Part shown: piece by piece, positions 44,050 to 53,677 of the stretch
Numbering within the stretch: the stretch's first letter is position 1
How the letters are laid out: each line of letters opens with the position of its first letter
Assembly (NCBI RefSeq): GCF_947077775.1
Contig: NZ_CAMTTE010000001.1
Location: forward strand, 992,001-1,056,000
Length of the DNA stretch: 64,000 nucleotides
Source: Salinibacter pepae
GTDB taxonomy: Bacteria > Bacteroidota > Rhodothermia > Rhodothermales > Salinibacteraceae
Reading direction: 5' to 3'
Notes under the pieces: model-generated
What the model was told of the DNA's origin: nothing
Database searches by the model: none
What the model saw: the letters and a program-made list of their open reading frames with translations, nothing else
Translations under genes and position numbers: made by a program

Positions 44050-45990
44050 CTACGTCTGTACGCGCTGGTCTGTCCGCGCCCCGTCCCCCCGCGGTGCCCC
44101 CTGATCGGCGTACTGCAGGTCGTACAGCCGTCGGTAGAGGCCGTCCGCCGCCAGCAGCTCCTGGTGCGTGCCCCGCTCCCGGATCTCCCCCTTGTGCATC
44201 ACTAGAATCTTGTCCGCGTCCTGGATGGTGGAGAGGCGGTGCGCGATGGCGAGCGTGGTGCGCCCTTCCGTCACCCGCTCCAGCGCCCGCTGGATGAGGG
44301 CCTCCGTCTCCGTATCGACGCTGGAGGTGGCCTCGTCGAGCACCATCACGTCCGGGTCGTACAGGAGCGCCCGCACGAACGCAAGGAGCTGGCGCTGGCC
44401 GCGCGAGAGCGACGAGCCCCGCTCCTTCACGTCCTGGTCGTACCCGTCCGGCAGCCGCTCGATGAGCTGATCGGCCTGCACCGTCTTGGCGGCGCGGCGC
44501 ATCGTCTTCTCGTCGATGCTCGGGTCGTCGAGCGTCAGGTTGCGCCGCACGGACCCGCTGAACAGGAACACGTCCTGCGGGATGAGGCCGATGTGCTCGC
44601 GCAGGTCGCGGAGCCGCAGGTCGCGGATGTCGTGCCCGTCCACCCGGATTTGGCCGCGCTGGATCTCGTAGAAGCGCAGCAACAGGTTCATCACCGTGGA
44701 CTTGCCCGCGCCGGTCGCCCCCACCAGCGCCGCCATCTCGCCGGGCTCCACCCGGAACGACACGTCCTCCAGCACCCAGTCGGGGGCTCCCGTGTCGTCC
44801 TCCTCGTAGGCAAACCACACGTTCTCGAACTCGATCGTCCCCTCGACCGCGTCGAGCTCAACCGGCGCGCCGGGCGCCTCGATGCTCTCGTCGGTGTCGA
44901 GCAGACTGAAGACCCGCTCGGCCCCCGCCATCGCCTTCTGCAGCGTGTCGTACTGGTTGGACAGGTCGCGGATGGGCCGGAAGAACTGCCGCGCGTACTG
45001 GATAAACGCGACGAGGACGCCGAGCGTGAGGGCCGAGCCGCCCAGGGCCCGAAAGCCGCCAAACCAGAGCACCGCCGCCAGGGCCAGGTTCGAGATAAAC
45101 TCGATGGACGGCCAGAAGATGGCGTAGTAGAAGATGGTGTGGAGGTGGGCGGCCCGATGCTTGTCGTTGATGCCCTCAAACCGGTCCTCCTCTTCGTCCT
45201 CCCGGTTGAAGAGCTGGACGATGTGCATCCCCGTCACGTGCTCCTGAATGAAGGAGTTGATCCGGGCCATCTGCTTGCGCGTCTCGCGGTACTGCTCCCG
45301 CACGTTGCGCCGGAACCAGAACGTCACCCACACCATCAGCGGCATCACCAGCAGCGTGACCACCGCCAGCATCCAGTTGAGGGTGAACATGAAGTAGGCG
45401 ATGAACACCAGTTTGAACAGGTCCCCCAGCACCGACACGAGGCCCGAGGAGAGGGCGTCGCTGAGGGCCTCCACGTCGCTGGTGGTGCGGGTAATGACGC
45501 GCCCGACGGGCGTCCGGTCGAAGTACGCAAGGGACTGCCCCTCGACGTGCCGGAAGAGGGTGGTGCGGAGGTCGTAGATGGCCTGCTGCCCGATCCACTG
45601 CGTGAGGTAGTTTTCGCCGAAGGAGAGAATGCCCTCCCCCACCAGCGCAAGCACCAGGTACAGGATGATGTACTGCAGGCCCTCCAGGTCCCCCACCACG
45701 ATGTAGTTGTCGATGCCCTTCTGCACGAGCCACGGGCGCAGCGGGCCGAGGAACGATGCCCCGAGCGTGATGACCAGCGCCAGGACGATGTACCCGGCAT
45801 AGGGGGTCAGGTACTGGCCCAGGCGACGGATGAGACGCCCGTCGAAGGTGTTGACCTCATCGACCGTGTCTTCGGGCTCGAAGTGATCGTCGGACGCGTC
45901 GTCAGCCAAGTGCAGGGAGGCGGATGGGTGGAGGAGATCAGCAAGACAACAATCAAGCAACTTGGAGGACACGCGCAGTGTTGCGTCCAC
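44050..45990 (-). CDS. ABC exporter half with canonical Walker B (TM288-like)
   Basis: A 646-residue fused membrane/ATPase half-transporter. Six membrane helices (about 55-340) are followed by the nucleotide-binding domain: GATGAGKST (Walker A, about 410), PQDVFLFSGSVRRNL (Q-loop region), signature SLSRGQRQL, Walker B VMVLDEATSSVD and IAHRLST. The ABC signature is altered (LSRGQ instead of LSGGQ) while Walker B keeps the catalytic Glu. This is the complement of the other ABC gene in this region and points to a heterodimer of the TM287/TM288 or BmrCD kind. The start is uncertain: ATG 45990 adds about 25 residues before the first conserved part. Confidence 0.88.
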   Translation of the reverse strand: MDATLRVSSKLLDCCLADLLHPSASLHLADDASDDHFEPEDTVDEVNTFDGRLIRRLGQYLTPYAGYIVLALVITLGASFLGPLRPWLVQKGIDNYIVVGDLEGLQYIILYLVLALVGEGILSFGENYLTQWIGQQAIYDLRTTLFRHVEGQSLAYFDRTPVGRVITRTTSDVEALSDALSSGLVSVLGDLFKLVFIAYFMFTLNWMLAVVTLLVMPLMVWVTFWFRRNVREQYRETRKQMARINSFIQEHVTGMHIVQLFNREDEEEDRFEGINDKHRAAHLHTIFYYAIFWPSIEFISNLALAAVLWFGGFRALGGSALTLGVLVAFIQYARQFFRPIRDLSNQYDTLQKAMAGAERVFSLLDTDESIEAPGAPVELDAVEGTIEFENVWFAYEEDDTGAPDWVLEDVSFRVEPGEMAALVGATGAGKSTVMNLLLRFYEIQRGQIRVDGHDIRDLRLRDLREHIGLIPQDVFLFSGSVRRNLTLDDPSIDEKTMRRAAKTVQADQLIERLPDGYDQDVKERGSSLSRGQRQLLAFVRALLYDPDVMVLDEATSSVDTETEALIQRALERVTEGRTTLAIAHRLSTIQDADKILVMHKGEIRERGTHQELLAADGLYRRLYDLQYADQGAPRGDGARTDQRVQT

Positions 45991-46023
45991 CAGAGCGAGG
46001 AGGTGGCATTGGTCGCCGGTGTG

Positions 46024-46992
46024 TTACGTTTCGTCCGCCGGGCCCACTGGACCAGGCTCTTTCTCGCGGGGGTCCAGCGCGTAGCGGCGGAGCTCTTCGG
46101 CGACCTCCGATGCGGGAAAGACCGAGCGCGCCTCCCGCTCCAGCGGCGCGGGGTCCGGGTAGCGGGCGCTGAGGTGCCCCAGAAGCAGGCGCGTGGCCCC
46201 CGCCTCGCGGGCGACCGTCGCCGCCTGCCGGGCGGTCGAGTGCCCCGTCTCGTCGGCCCGCGCTGCGTGGTCGTCCGCGAAGGTGGCGTCGTGGTAGAGC
46301 AGGTCGGCCTCCTCGGCGAGGGCACGCCCGCCGGCGCAGGGCCGGGTGTCGGTCACGTAGGCCGCCACGACCCCGGGGCGCGGCGGGCCCAGTACCTGTG
46401 CCGGGCGCACCGTCGTGCCGTCCGGGGTCGTCACCGGGCGCCCGCTTTGGAGCCGCCCGAACGCCGGCCCTTCGGGCACCCCCAATTCTCGGGCCTGCTC
46501 GGGATCAAACCGACCGGGCCGCGTCCGCTCCGCCACCCGGAAGCCCATCGTAAACGCCTCGCGGTGGTCCAGGCGCCGGGCCTCAACGACAACCTCGTCG
46601 GTCTCGTACACCGCGCCGAGGGCCTCCGCAGCGTCCGCCTCCACCACGTGCACCGGGAAGGACAGGCGCGCCGGCGTGGCCCCGGGCACGGCCCGCAGCA
46701 TGGCCGGGCCGCCGGGGGGCAGCACGAGCGTCACCGGATCGGCCCGCTGCTGCAGCTCCATCGTCGCGAGCAGGCCCGGCAGCCCGTAGCAGTGGTCCCC
46801 GTGCAGGTGCGTCACGAAGATGGCCTCGATGCGCGCCCAGCTGAGCCCGGCCGCCCGCAGGCGATACTGCGTCCCCTCCCCGCAATCAAAGAGCAGCACC
46901 TGCCCCTTCCGCTCCACCGCCAGGGCCGAGAGGTGCCGCTCGTCCGTCGGCACCGCCGAGGCCGTTCCGAGGGGGATGACGTTCGTGACCAT
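46024..46992 (-). CDS. rnz: ribonuclease Z
   Basis: A metallo-beta-lactamase-fold endonuclease that removes the 3' trailer of tRNA precursors. The 322-residue protein has LLFDCGEGTQYRL (about 34-46), the metal motif FVTHLHGDHCYGLPGLL (THLHGDH, about 61-67), AYVTDTRPC (Asp ligand), YHDATFADDH and the tRNase Z-specific GHSTARQAATVAREAG, then LLLGHLSARYP (last His ligand). The start at 46992 (MVTNVIPLG) is preferred to 47001. It sits on the same strand between two halves of an ABC exporter, 33 bp from the downstream half and about 175 bp from the upstream half. Confidence 0.93.
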   Translation of the reverse strand: MVTNVIPLGTASAVPTDERHLSALAVERKGQVLLFDCGEGTQYRLRAAGLSWARIEAIFVTHLHGDHCYGLPGLLATMELQQRADPVTLVLPPGGPAMLRAVPGATPARLSFPVHVVEADAAEALGAVYETDEVVVEARRLDHREAFTMGFRVAERTRPGRFDPEQARELGVPEGPAFGRLQSGRPVTTPDGTTVRPAQVLGPPRPGVVAAYVTDTRPCAGGRALAEEADLLYHDATFADDHAARADETGHSTARQAATVAREAGATRLLLGHLSARYPDPAPLEREARSVFPASEVAEELRRYALDPREKEPGPVGPADET

Positions 46993-47044
46993 TGCAAACA
47001 ATCAGAAGTCGGGTTGGGGATCCTTCTCTTGCGGTTTTCCCTCT

Positions 47045-47122
47045 GAGACGTGAGGAGTGATGCGTGAGGAGTTCCAATCAGCAGTGATTCTGCTTCCATC
47101 ACGAATCACGTATCACGCCTCA
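47045..47122. repeat. family A inverted repeat upstream of rnz
   Basis: Left units gacgtgaggagtgatgcgtga are answered by catcacgaatcacgtatcacgcctc after an AT-richer centre. It is the one clear full copy of this family outside the branched-chain array. Confidence 0.75.
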
Positions 47123-47167
47123 AACTACCCGAATCGTCCCACCGTGCCCTTCTGAGGTGTGCTCCCT

Positions 47168-48967
47168 CTAGAGAGCCTGGATTTCTTCCTCGAGAAGCTG
47201 CTTCTCGTACAGATCCGCGTAGAGGCCCTCTTCGCCTACGAGCGCCTCGTGGGTTCCGCGTTGCACCACCTTCCCCTGCTCCATCACGAGAATGAGGTCG
47301 GCCTCCTGCACGGCACTGAGGCGGTGGCTCACGATGACGAGCGTGTGGCTGCCCTGACGCGCCCGCAGCGACCGCAGGATGTTGCGCTCCGTGGCGGTGT
47401 CGACGGCCGAGAGCGCGTCGTCAAAGACGAGCACGCGGGGGTCGCGGATCAGCGCCCGGGCGATCGAGGTCCGCTGCTTCTGCCCCCCCGACAGCGTGAT
47501 GCCCCGCTCGCCCACGTACGTATCGAACCCGTCCGCGAAGTTCTCCACGTTCTCCACGAGGTCCGCCTCCGCGGCCGCCGCCCGGATCTCGTCGCGCCCG
47601 GCATCGAGGTCCCCAAACGCAATGTTGTTCGCGACCGTGTCGCTGAACAGAAACACGTCCTGCGGCACGTACCCCATGTGCTCGCGCAGCGTCCGCAGCG
47701 GGACGGTCTCAATCTCGTACCCGTCGACGGCAACGGTGCCGGCGTCCGGCTCCAGGAGGCGCGGGATCATGCGGACGAGGGTGCTCTTGCCGGACCCGGT
47801 GCGCCCGACAATGGCGAGGGTCTGGTCGGCCGGAAGGTCGAAGGACACCCCACGCAGGGCCGGCTCGTCTTCGTCCTCGTACTGGTACCAGACGTCGCGG
47901 AACGTGATGCGCCCCTCCAGGCTCCGGATCGCCGGGTTGGTCTGCGGCCCGTCGTCGATGTCCGGCTCCCGGTCCATGATGTTCTGCAGCCGCAGGACCG
48001 ACGCGGAGGCCCGCTGAATCATCGTAATCACGAAGCCGAGCGAGGCGACCGGCCACGTCATCATGTTGATGTAGATGATGTACTCGGCGATATTCCCGAT
48101 GGTGATGGCCCCCTCCGCCACGAGCTGCCCGCCCATCCACACCACAATCACCGTCGACGTGCCCACGAGCAGCAGGAAGGAGGGGCGCCACGCCGACTCC
48201 ACCAGCGCGAGGTTCAGGTTGCGCGCCCGGTACTCCTGGCTTTCGTCGTCGAAGGCCTCCGCCTCCGCGGCCTCTCGCGTGTAGGCCTTCAGCACCCGAA
48301 TGCCCGACAGCGCCTCCTGCACGCGACTGGTCAGGGCCGAGTACTGCTGCTGCAACTGGTCGCTGCGGTGGTGCACCATGCGGGCCATGAAAAACACCGC
48401 CACCGCCAACACCGGCAGCGGCGTGAGGGCGTACAGCGTAAGGGTGGGCGAGATGACGAACATGACCGACGCCGCCACCAGCACCATCACGAGGGAGCGG
48501 GTCACGTACATGATCGCCGGGCCGATGTAGCGCCGCACCTTCTCGATGTCGTCGGTCGCCCGCGTAATCACGTCCCCGGTCGAGTACTCCTGGTAGAACG
48601 TGGAGGAGAGCCGCTGCAGGTGATTGTAGAGGTCGTTGCGCAGGTCGTACTCGATGTGGCGGGAGGCGACCACGACGGTCTGCCGCATCAGAAACATGAA
48701 GAGGCCGCTCGTCCCGGACAGGGCAATGATCACGAGCGCGAACAGCACCAGCGCGCCGAAGAAGTAGGCGTAGAGCTCCGCCTGCGCCGGCGTGCCGCCG
48801 TAGAGCGTGTACAGCCGCACGAACCGGGGAATGCTGTCCACGGCCTGTCGCACCACCATCGGCACCGTGATCTGAAAGCCGGCCGAGATCATCGTGAAGA
48901 GAAGCCCCGGCACGAACAGGTACTTGTACTGCCAGAAGAAGTGGTTGAGGCGGCCAAGTGGGCCCAT
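47168..48967 (-). CDS. ABC exporter half with degenerate Walker B (TM287-like)
   Basis: A 599-residue fused membrane/ATPase half-transporter with six membrane helices (about 15-310) and an ATP-binding domain: GRTGSGKST (about 378), PQDVFLFSDTVANNI, signature TLSGGQKQR, Walker B VLVFDDALSAVD and VSHRLSA. The Walker B catalytic Glu is replaced by Asp (FDD rather than DE), while the signature is canonical LSGGQ. Combined with the LSRGQ/DE partner downstream, one ATP site is degenerate and the other canonical, as in heterodimeric exporters. The start at 48967 (MGPLGRLNHF) is preferred to 49102. Substrate unknown. Confidence 0.9.
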   Translation of the reverse strand: MGPLGRLNHFFWQYKYLFVPGLLFTMISAGFQITVPMVVRQAVDSIPRFVRLYTLYGGTPAQAELYAYFFGALVLFALVIIALSGTSGLFMFLMRQTVVVASRHIEYDLRNDLYNHLQRLSSTFYQEYSTGDVITRATDDIEKVRRYIGPAIMYVTRSLVMVLVAASVMFVISPTLTLYALTPLPVLAVAVFFMARMVHHRSDQLQQQYSALTSRVQEALSGIRVLKAYTREAAEAEAFDDESQEYRARNLNLALVESAWRPSFLLLVGTSTVIVVWMGGQLVAEGAITIGNIAEYIIYINMMTWPVASLGFVITMIQRASASVLRLQNIMDREPDIDDGPQTNPAIRSLEGRITFRDVWYQYEDEDEPALRGVSFDLPADQTLAIVGRTGSGKSTLVRMIPRLLEPDAGTVAVDGYEIETVPLRTLREHMGYVPQDVFLFSDTVANNIAFGDLDAGRDEIRAAAAEADLVENVENFADGFDTYVGERGITLSGGQKQRTSIARALIRDPRVLVFDDALSAVDTATERNILRSLRARQGSHTLVIVSHRLSAVQEADLILVMEQGKVVQRGTHEALVGEEGLYADLYEKQLLEEEIQAL

Positions 48968-49223
48968 GGCGGGCGGAAACTGTGTCTGAGAGACAGGACG
49001 TGCCAACGAGGATCGAGAAGGGGCTGATCCGGCCACACTGTGACGAGACAGGTGGGTTCGCTCCCGAACCGGTCGCCGCCGGCCCCGTCTCCCTTTCTCC
49101 ACAAGGCCTTCGGCGCATCTCGGAGTGCGTATCTTGCGCGGCAGATCTCAGGCCGATGGGCGCACGCCCGCGCAACACGCGCACTTCGCAACGCAGGATG
49201 GGCGGCGTCTCCGCCAGAATGGG

Positions 49224-49823
49224 CTACACCTCCGCCGGCACCTCGTCCCCGATCGTCTCGGCCGCCTCGGTGTAGGCCCGGAGCGCCGCCCGGGCGTCTG
49301 CCTGCTCCTCGTACCGTTGGATGAGCTCCACGTGCTGGGCCGCCAGGTGCCGGGCCAGTGCCATCGTGATCTCCATTCCGGCCTTCGGATTGCGGCGCAT
49401 GACGTTCTTGAGGTCGGGCCGGAAGAAACCCAGCACCTGCGTCTCCGCGGCGGTTTCGGCCGTTTCGAGCCGCCGGAAGTCGCCGAGCAGAGACAGCCCC
49501 CCAATCATGCCGCCCGTGTCGATCGTTCGGAGTTCGTGGGGCGCCTCCGGCACCCGGTCCGTCACGAGGCGCACCCGCCCCGACTCCACGACGTACAGCC
49601 CGAGCCCGGGGTCGCCCTCGTAGTACAGCGACTCCCCACGGCGGTACATGCGCCGGTGCGTCACGTCGGCCATGGCGTACAGGGCGCTCGACGAGAGGTG
49701 GGCAAAGGCCGGCACGTTCCGGAGGCGCTCCGCAATCTCGCGGGTGCGGGCGTCCAGCCGGCGCCGGAAGACCCGGCGGTACAGTCGCGTGACGGCCCGA
49801 AAAAGCGGACGAACGATGGACAT
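49224..49823 (-). CDS. cyclic nucleotide-binding-domain protein without HTH
   Basis: A 199-residue protein with a basic N-terminal helix region and a single Crp-type cNMP-binding beta-roll (about 35-150): FAHLSSSALYAMADVTHRRMYRRGESLYYEGDPG (in part), LYVVESGRVRLV, MIGGLSLLGDFRRLETAETA. The phosphate-binding cassette is not a perfect cAMP type (GGLSLLGDFRRLETA), so ligand identity is uncertain. The C-terminal helices do not look like a DNA-binding HTH. It may be a ligand-sensing adaptor rather than a transcription factor. It lies 58 bp upstream of the BamA/TamA-like stop codon, on the same strand. Confidence 0.8.
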   Translation of the reverse strand: MSIVRPLFRAVTRLYRRVFRRRLDARTREIAERLRNVPAFAHLSSSALYAMADVTHRRMYRRGESLYYEGDPGLGLYVVESGRVRLVTDRVPEAPHELRTIDTGGMIGGLSLLGDFRRLETAETAAETQVLGFFRPDLKNVMRRNPKAGMEITMALARHLAAQHVELIQRYEEQADARAALRAYTEAAETIGDEVPAEV

Positions 49824-49880
49824 GACCGCGGCGTGCAAGTCGGGCGAAAGGCGTGATGAACAGGCAAAGGGGCGGCGGGC

Positions 49881-52457
49881 TCAGAAGGAGTGGCCGATGC
49901 CAAAGTGAAGAAGCGGGCCGCTGAAGTTGTCCCCAAACACGTCGTCGTTTCGGGGCGAGGGGTCGTGTAGGCGGTACGCCAGATCAAGCCGGACGATCAG
50001 GTACGGCCACTCCAGGCGCAGCCCGCCTCCGCCCCCTATCCCAACGTCGAGCAGCGCCTCCGGCCCGTCAAGCCGCCCGTCTCGGCTGCCGCGCAGGGTG
50101 CTCGTCTCGTCACGGTCGTCGTCCACGCGACCGAACCCACGGTTGCGCGGGCCGAACCACACGTTGCCCACGTCCAGGAAGGTGGCCCCGATCCATCGGG
50201 CCGCCAGCACGCTCGGAAAGAGCGTCGTCCGCAGCTCGATGCTCGACTCGAGCTTTACGTCGCCGCCCAAGATGTTCGAGGGGCTCTCCGGCACCGCCGT
50301 CGTGGTGTCTGCCGGGAGGCCCTCCCCGGGCCCCAGCTCCCGCAGGCGCCACCCGCGGACGCTGTTCGCCCCCCCACTGAAGAAGCGGCGATCAAACGGC
50401 ACCACCGTCGGCCCCGCGGTGGGGTGCGCCCACCCGCCGAAGAATTTGAGTCCAAGCGTCGTGCCCGCTCCCAACGGCACGTACCGGCGCAGGTCCACCG
50501 ACGCCCGGACGTACGGACGGTAAAGGAGCTGCCCGGTGAGCCCGCCGGCGCCCCCGAAGAGGCTGGGCAGCGAGTAGTCCGGGCGGCCGGGCGTAAACAC
50601 GAACCGATCCAGCAGAAGGGGAAGCGTATTCCCCACCTCCCCGGATGCCTCGTAGATGTGTCCGCTCCGCCGCCGCATCGGCCCCGCCGTGGCGTCCCGA
50701 AACGTGTACCGGACGGCCGTATTCACCTGCGGCTGCGTGTAGTCCTCCAGAATCTGCTGCCGCTGCACCGGGTCCTGCAGGGTTTCCCCCCCACGCCCGA
50801 ACACGCGCCGGAGGAACTTCTTGCTGAACTGATCGAGGGTGTCCGGGTTGCTCAGGCTCAGGTCCATGACGTCGACCAGGGACGACTGGGTCGGCGTGTG
50901 GTCCATCTCCAGGCGCAACTGTGCGTTTACGCGACTCCGGATCCGCAGCCCAAGGTCGGTCCGCAGGGCCGTCAGGCCCGTGAGCGACAGGCGGGTGCGG
51001 GCGCTCGACAGGTCGAACGTCCGGTCGAGGGATTGAAACGGGCGAATGAGGTACGGGAGCACGAGGGAGGCACTGCCCTCAAACTGATTCGAGCTCACGA
51101 GCAGGGAGTCGAGGCCCGTGGCGACCGAGGCCGACGTGCGGAGCCGAAACGTCTCGCCGCCCCCAAAGGCGTTCACGTTCTCGTACGTGCCGCTCAGGCC
51201 GACCCCAAACTCGTTGAGCCGCACCCCCGCTTCGCTCGCCCCCACCGACTCGCGCTGCAGCGCAAAGGTCTCCGCCTGCAGCCGATGGCGCTGCCGGGTC
51301 TGCGCGTTAATCTGAAGGGGCAGGTAGGGCGCCCCCGTCGTGTCACGCCGCACGGCGTCCTCGTACTGCGGCGACAGATTGGTGAAGGCGAACACGCCCG
51401 TGCCGTCGAGGCGCCGCTTCGTGGCCTGGACGGCCGACTGGTCGTAGTACGCCCCCGGCGTGAACCGGAGGCTGCGACGCACAATGGCGGGGTCGAGGCG
51501 ACGCTCGTCCACAAATCGGGCGGTCACCTGCGGCCGCCCCCCTCCGGTCGTGTCCACGGCCACGTCGACCGTGTCGGAGCGGGGCGGCGCGTCCTCCGGC
51601 CCCGTCGCCTCGAAGCGCACGTCCCCAACCCGGTAGCGCGGCCCCGTCTGCACGCGGAGCGTCACATCAAACGAGTCGGGCGTCGCCCGGTATACCACCG
51701 CCCGGACCGAGTCGCGGCTCACCGCAGCGTATCCCTCGTTCTGCAGAAACGTCAGGATGCGCCGGCGCTCTTCGAGAAGCATCGGCTCCCGGTAGCGCTG
51801 TTCCTGCACCCGCACGCTCAGCGTATCCCCCATCGAAACGGACGCCGCCTCAAAGACCGTCCCGTCCACGAGGCGCCGCTTCTGTCCGGGCCGCAACGCG
51901 TCGAGCCCCGCGTACGTCACGCGCCGAAGGAAGGTGGCCGCCCCCGGCTCTACGTCGAAGACCACCCGCACCCGATCGTCCTGCTCGCGCGGCTCGACCC
52001 GGTACGACACCGACGCGTCCCGAAACCCGCGCTGGCGGTAGAACAGTTCCAGCCGTTCGGCGTCGCCCCCCACCGTGGTCGAGTCGATGTAGGCGGGCGG
52101 CTCGCCCCCGGACCGGAGGGCCCTCCCCAGGCGCTCCCACATCCAGTCGGCGCTCCCCAACTGGTGCACCCAGCGCCACCACGTGAGGCCGGGGATGCCC
52201 AGGACACGCCGGTTGGGTCGGGTACGGATGTTTTCCTTGAGCGCCCCCGCCGCGAACCGACGATTGCCCCGAATGTCGACCTCGTGGACGACCGGGGCGG
52301 TGGTGTCGGCCGCCGTCCGTGCTCCACTGGCCAGGCGAGACGCCTGCGCGGGCCGGCTCCCCCCAATCAGAAGCACCACCCCGATCAGCAGTCCCATCAG
52401 GGGGATCGCGCTCGGCCGGGCGATGGCCCGAACAGTCGAGGAGAGATGGGTCGGCAT
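49881..52457 (-). CDS. BamA/TamA-type outer membrane assembly protein
   Basis: An 858-residue Omp85-family protein. A signal peptide (IPLMGLLIGVVLLIGGSRPAQA) is followed by POTRA-like repeats (about 50-330; VVHEVDIRGNRRFAAGALKENI, LRRVTYAGLDALRPGQ, YRVGDVRFEATG) and a 16-strand-type barrel with the D15 motif region FFSGGANSVRGWRLRELGPGEG (SGGANSVRGWR, about 690-700). It ends in the terminal aromatic LLHFGIGHSF. The SGG.nsvRGw signature is diagnostic of the L6 loop. Two or three POTRAs rather than five suggest TamA/BamA-like rather than canonical BamA, but Bacteroidota family members vary. The start at 52457 (MPTHLSST) gives the signal peptide. Confidence 0.88.
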   Translation of the reverse strand: MPTHLSSTVRAIARPSAIPLMGLLIGVVLLIGGSRPAQASRLASGARTAADTTAPVVHEVDIRGNRRFAAGALKENIRTRPNRRVLGIPGLTWWRWVHQLGSADWMWERLGRALRSGGEPPAYIDSTTVGGDAERLELFYRQRGFRDASVSYRVEPREQDDRVRVVFDVEPGAATFLRRVTYAGLDALRPGQKRRLVDGTVFEAASVSMGDTLSVRVQEQRYREPMLLEERRRILTFLQNEGYAAVSRDSVRAVVYRATPDSFDVTLRVQTGPRYRVGDVRFEATGPEDAPPRSDTVDVAVDTTGGGRPQVTARFVDERRLDPAIVRRSLRFTPGAYYDQSAVQATKRRLDGTGVFAFTNLSPQYEDAVRRDTTGAPYLPLQINAQTRQRHRLQAETFALQRESVGASEAGVRLNEFGVGLSGTYENVNAFGGGETFRLRTSASVATGLDSLLVSSNQFEGSASLVLPYLIRPFQSLDRTFDLSSARTRLSLTGLTALRTDLGLRIRSRVNAQLRLEMDHTPTQSSLVDVMDLSLSNPDTLDQFSKKFLRRVFGRGGETLQDPVQRQQILEDYTQPQVNTAVRYTFRDATAGPMRRRSGHIYEASGEVGNTLPLLLDRFVFTPGRPDYSLPSLFGGAGGLTGQLLYRPYVRASVDLRRYVPLGAGTTLGLKFFGGWAHPTAGPTVVPFDRRFFSGGANSVRGWRLRELGPGEGLPADTTTAVPESPSNILGGDVKLESSIELRTTLFPSVLAARWIGATFLDVGNVWFGPRNRGFGRVDDDRDETSTLRGSRDGRLDGPEALLDVGIGGGGGLRLEWPYLIVRLDLAYRLHDPSPRNDDVFGDNFSGPLLHFGIGHSF

Positions 52458-52654
52458 GAAGCGCGGCGGTCGGCAGATCCGGAAAAGGGCCCGCGTGTGG
52501 ATCGGGGCTAACGCCTCAGTGCCCAGACGGTGCCGGATGGGATTGCCCCCCTGCGCCCCGCCGCTGTTCGAGTCGGGGCGAGTGTGCACGGGACAGGCAT
52601 TTCCTCATCACGCACACGGCGTCTCGTCCCGGCGTCCTCCCTTCCGGATCCGGA

Positions 52655-53677
52655 TCAGCGTGCCGATGCGGGGGACGCGCTCCCGCCCGCGCTCGCCCGA
52701 TACTGCTGGGTCCGACGCTCGAGCGTACGGTAGCTTTCCGGGCTCATGTCCGGCATCAAGAATTGCATGGGGTTGAGGGCCGACCCGTCGAGGCGGCGCA
52801 CTTCGTAGTGGAGGTGCGGACCGGTCGACAGCCCCGAGTTGCCACTGTACCCGATGGTGTCGCCCCGCTCCACCTCGGCCCCGCGATAGATCTGGTCCGG
52901 AATCTCGGAGAGGTGCGCGTACCGGGTCATGTACTCCGAGTCCGGGTGTTTAACCTCAATCACCTTCCCGTAGCCCGGATCCTGCTCGGCCCGTTGCACC
53001 ACCCCCTCGGCCGTCGCCATGACGGGCGTCCCCCGCTTCAGCAAGAAGTCAATCCCTTCGTGCATTTTCCGGACCTTCAGGATGGGATGATCCCGCATTC
53101 CGTAGTTCGACACGACGCGCCCGTTGGCCGGGCGAATGGCCGGGAGCTGGCGGAGCCGATCCTGACGCTGCTTCGCCACGCTGTAGAGCTCCTTGTAGCT
53201 CGACTTCTGCAGGCTCATCTGACGCTCCAGCTTGTCGAGTTGCTGAGCCGTGTTCTTCAGGAGCGCTTCGGTATCCGCCCCCAGGTCGTCGAACTGTCGG
53301 TAGGGGTCGGCCCCTCCGACCCCCACCTGCCGCACGTCCTCGGAGATCGGCTTCATCTGAAACAGCCGCCGGTACAGCGTGCGGTCCTTTTTCGCCAGCG
53401 TGTCGAGCCGGGCCGACAGGGTCGTCATTCGGGCATTGACGCGGTCGAGCTGCTGCTCAAGGGCCGTGTTCTCGACCCGCAGGGTCTTCTCGCTGGGCGA
53501 AGCGATCCACTGCCGGTCGATGCCCCAGAAGAGAAGCCCCGTGAGGATGACGGCAAGCCCAAGGATCTGCCCGGCGCGGGCCGCCCAGTCGGTCCAGGTC
53601 GTTTCGACCTCCTTGAAGGAGCAGGTCTCGGGATCGTATACGTACGTCTGGTCTCGGTCCATGGCAGGGGCGCTCAT
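52655..53677 (-). CDS. M23-family peptidase (LytM/NlpD-like) with coiled coil
   Basis: A 340-residue membrane-anchored cell-wall peptidase. One N-terminal helix (GQILGLAVILTGLLFWGI, about 36-53) is followed by a coiled coil (about 62-190) and an M23 domain (about 195-310): VVSNYGMRDHPI, MHEGIDFLLKRGTPV (Zn His and Asp, HxxxD), VIEVKHPDSEYMTRYAHLS and GPHLHYEVR (HLH). All expected metal and catalytic residues are present, so it should be active on peptidoglycan cross-links or stem peptides, perhaps near the division or elongation machinery. A promoter-like sequence lies upstream at 53802-53830. MDRDQTYVY at 53662 is an alternative start. Confidence 0.92.
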   Translation of the reverse strand: MSAPAMDRDQTYVYDPETCSFKEVETTWTDWAARAGQILGLAVILTGLLFWGIDRQWIASPSEKTLRVENTALEQQLDRVNARMTTLSARLDTLAKKDRTLYRRLFQMKPISEDVRQVGVGGADPYRQFDDLGADTEALLKNTAQQLDKLERQMSLQKSSYKELYSVAKQRQDRLRQLPAIRPANGRVVSNYGMRDHPILKVRKMHEGIDFLLKRGTPVMATAEGVVQRAEQDPGYGKVIEVKHPDSEYMTRYAHLSEIPDQIYRGAEVERGDTIGYSGNSGLSTGPHLHYEVRRLDGSALNPMQFLMPDMSPESYRTLERRTQQYRASAGGSASPASAR

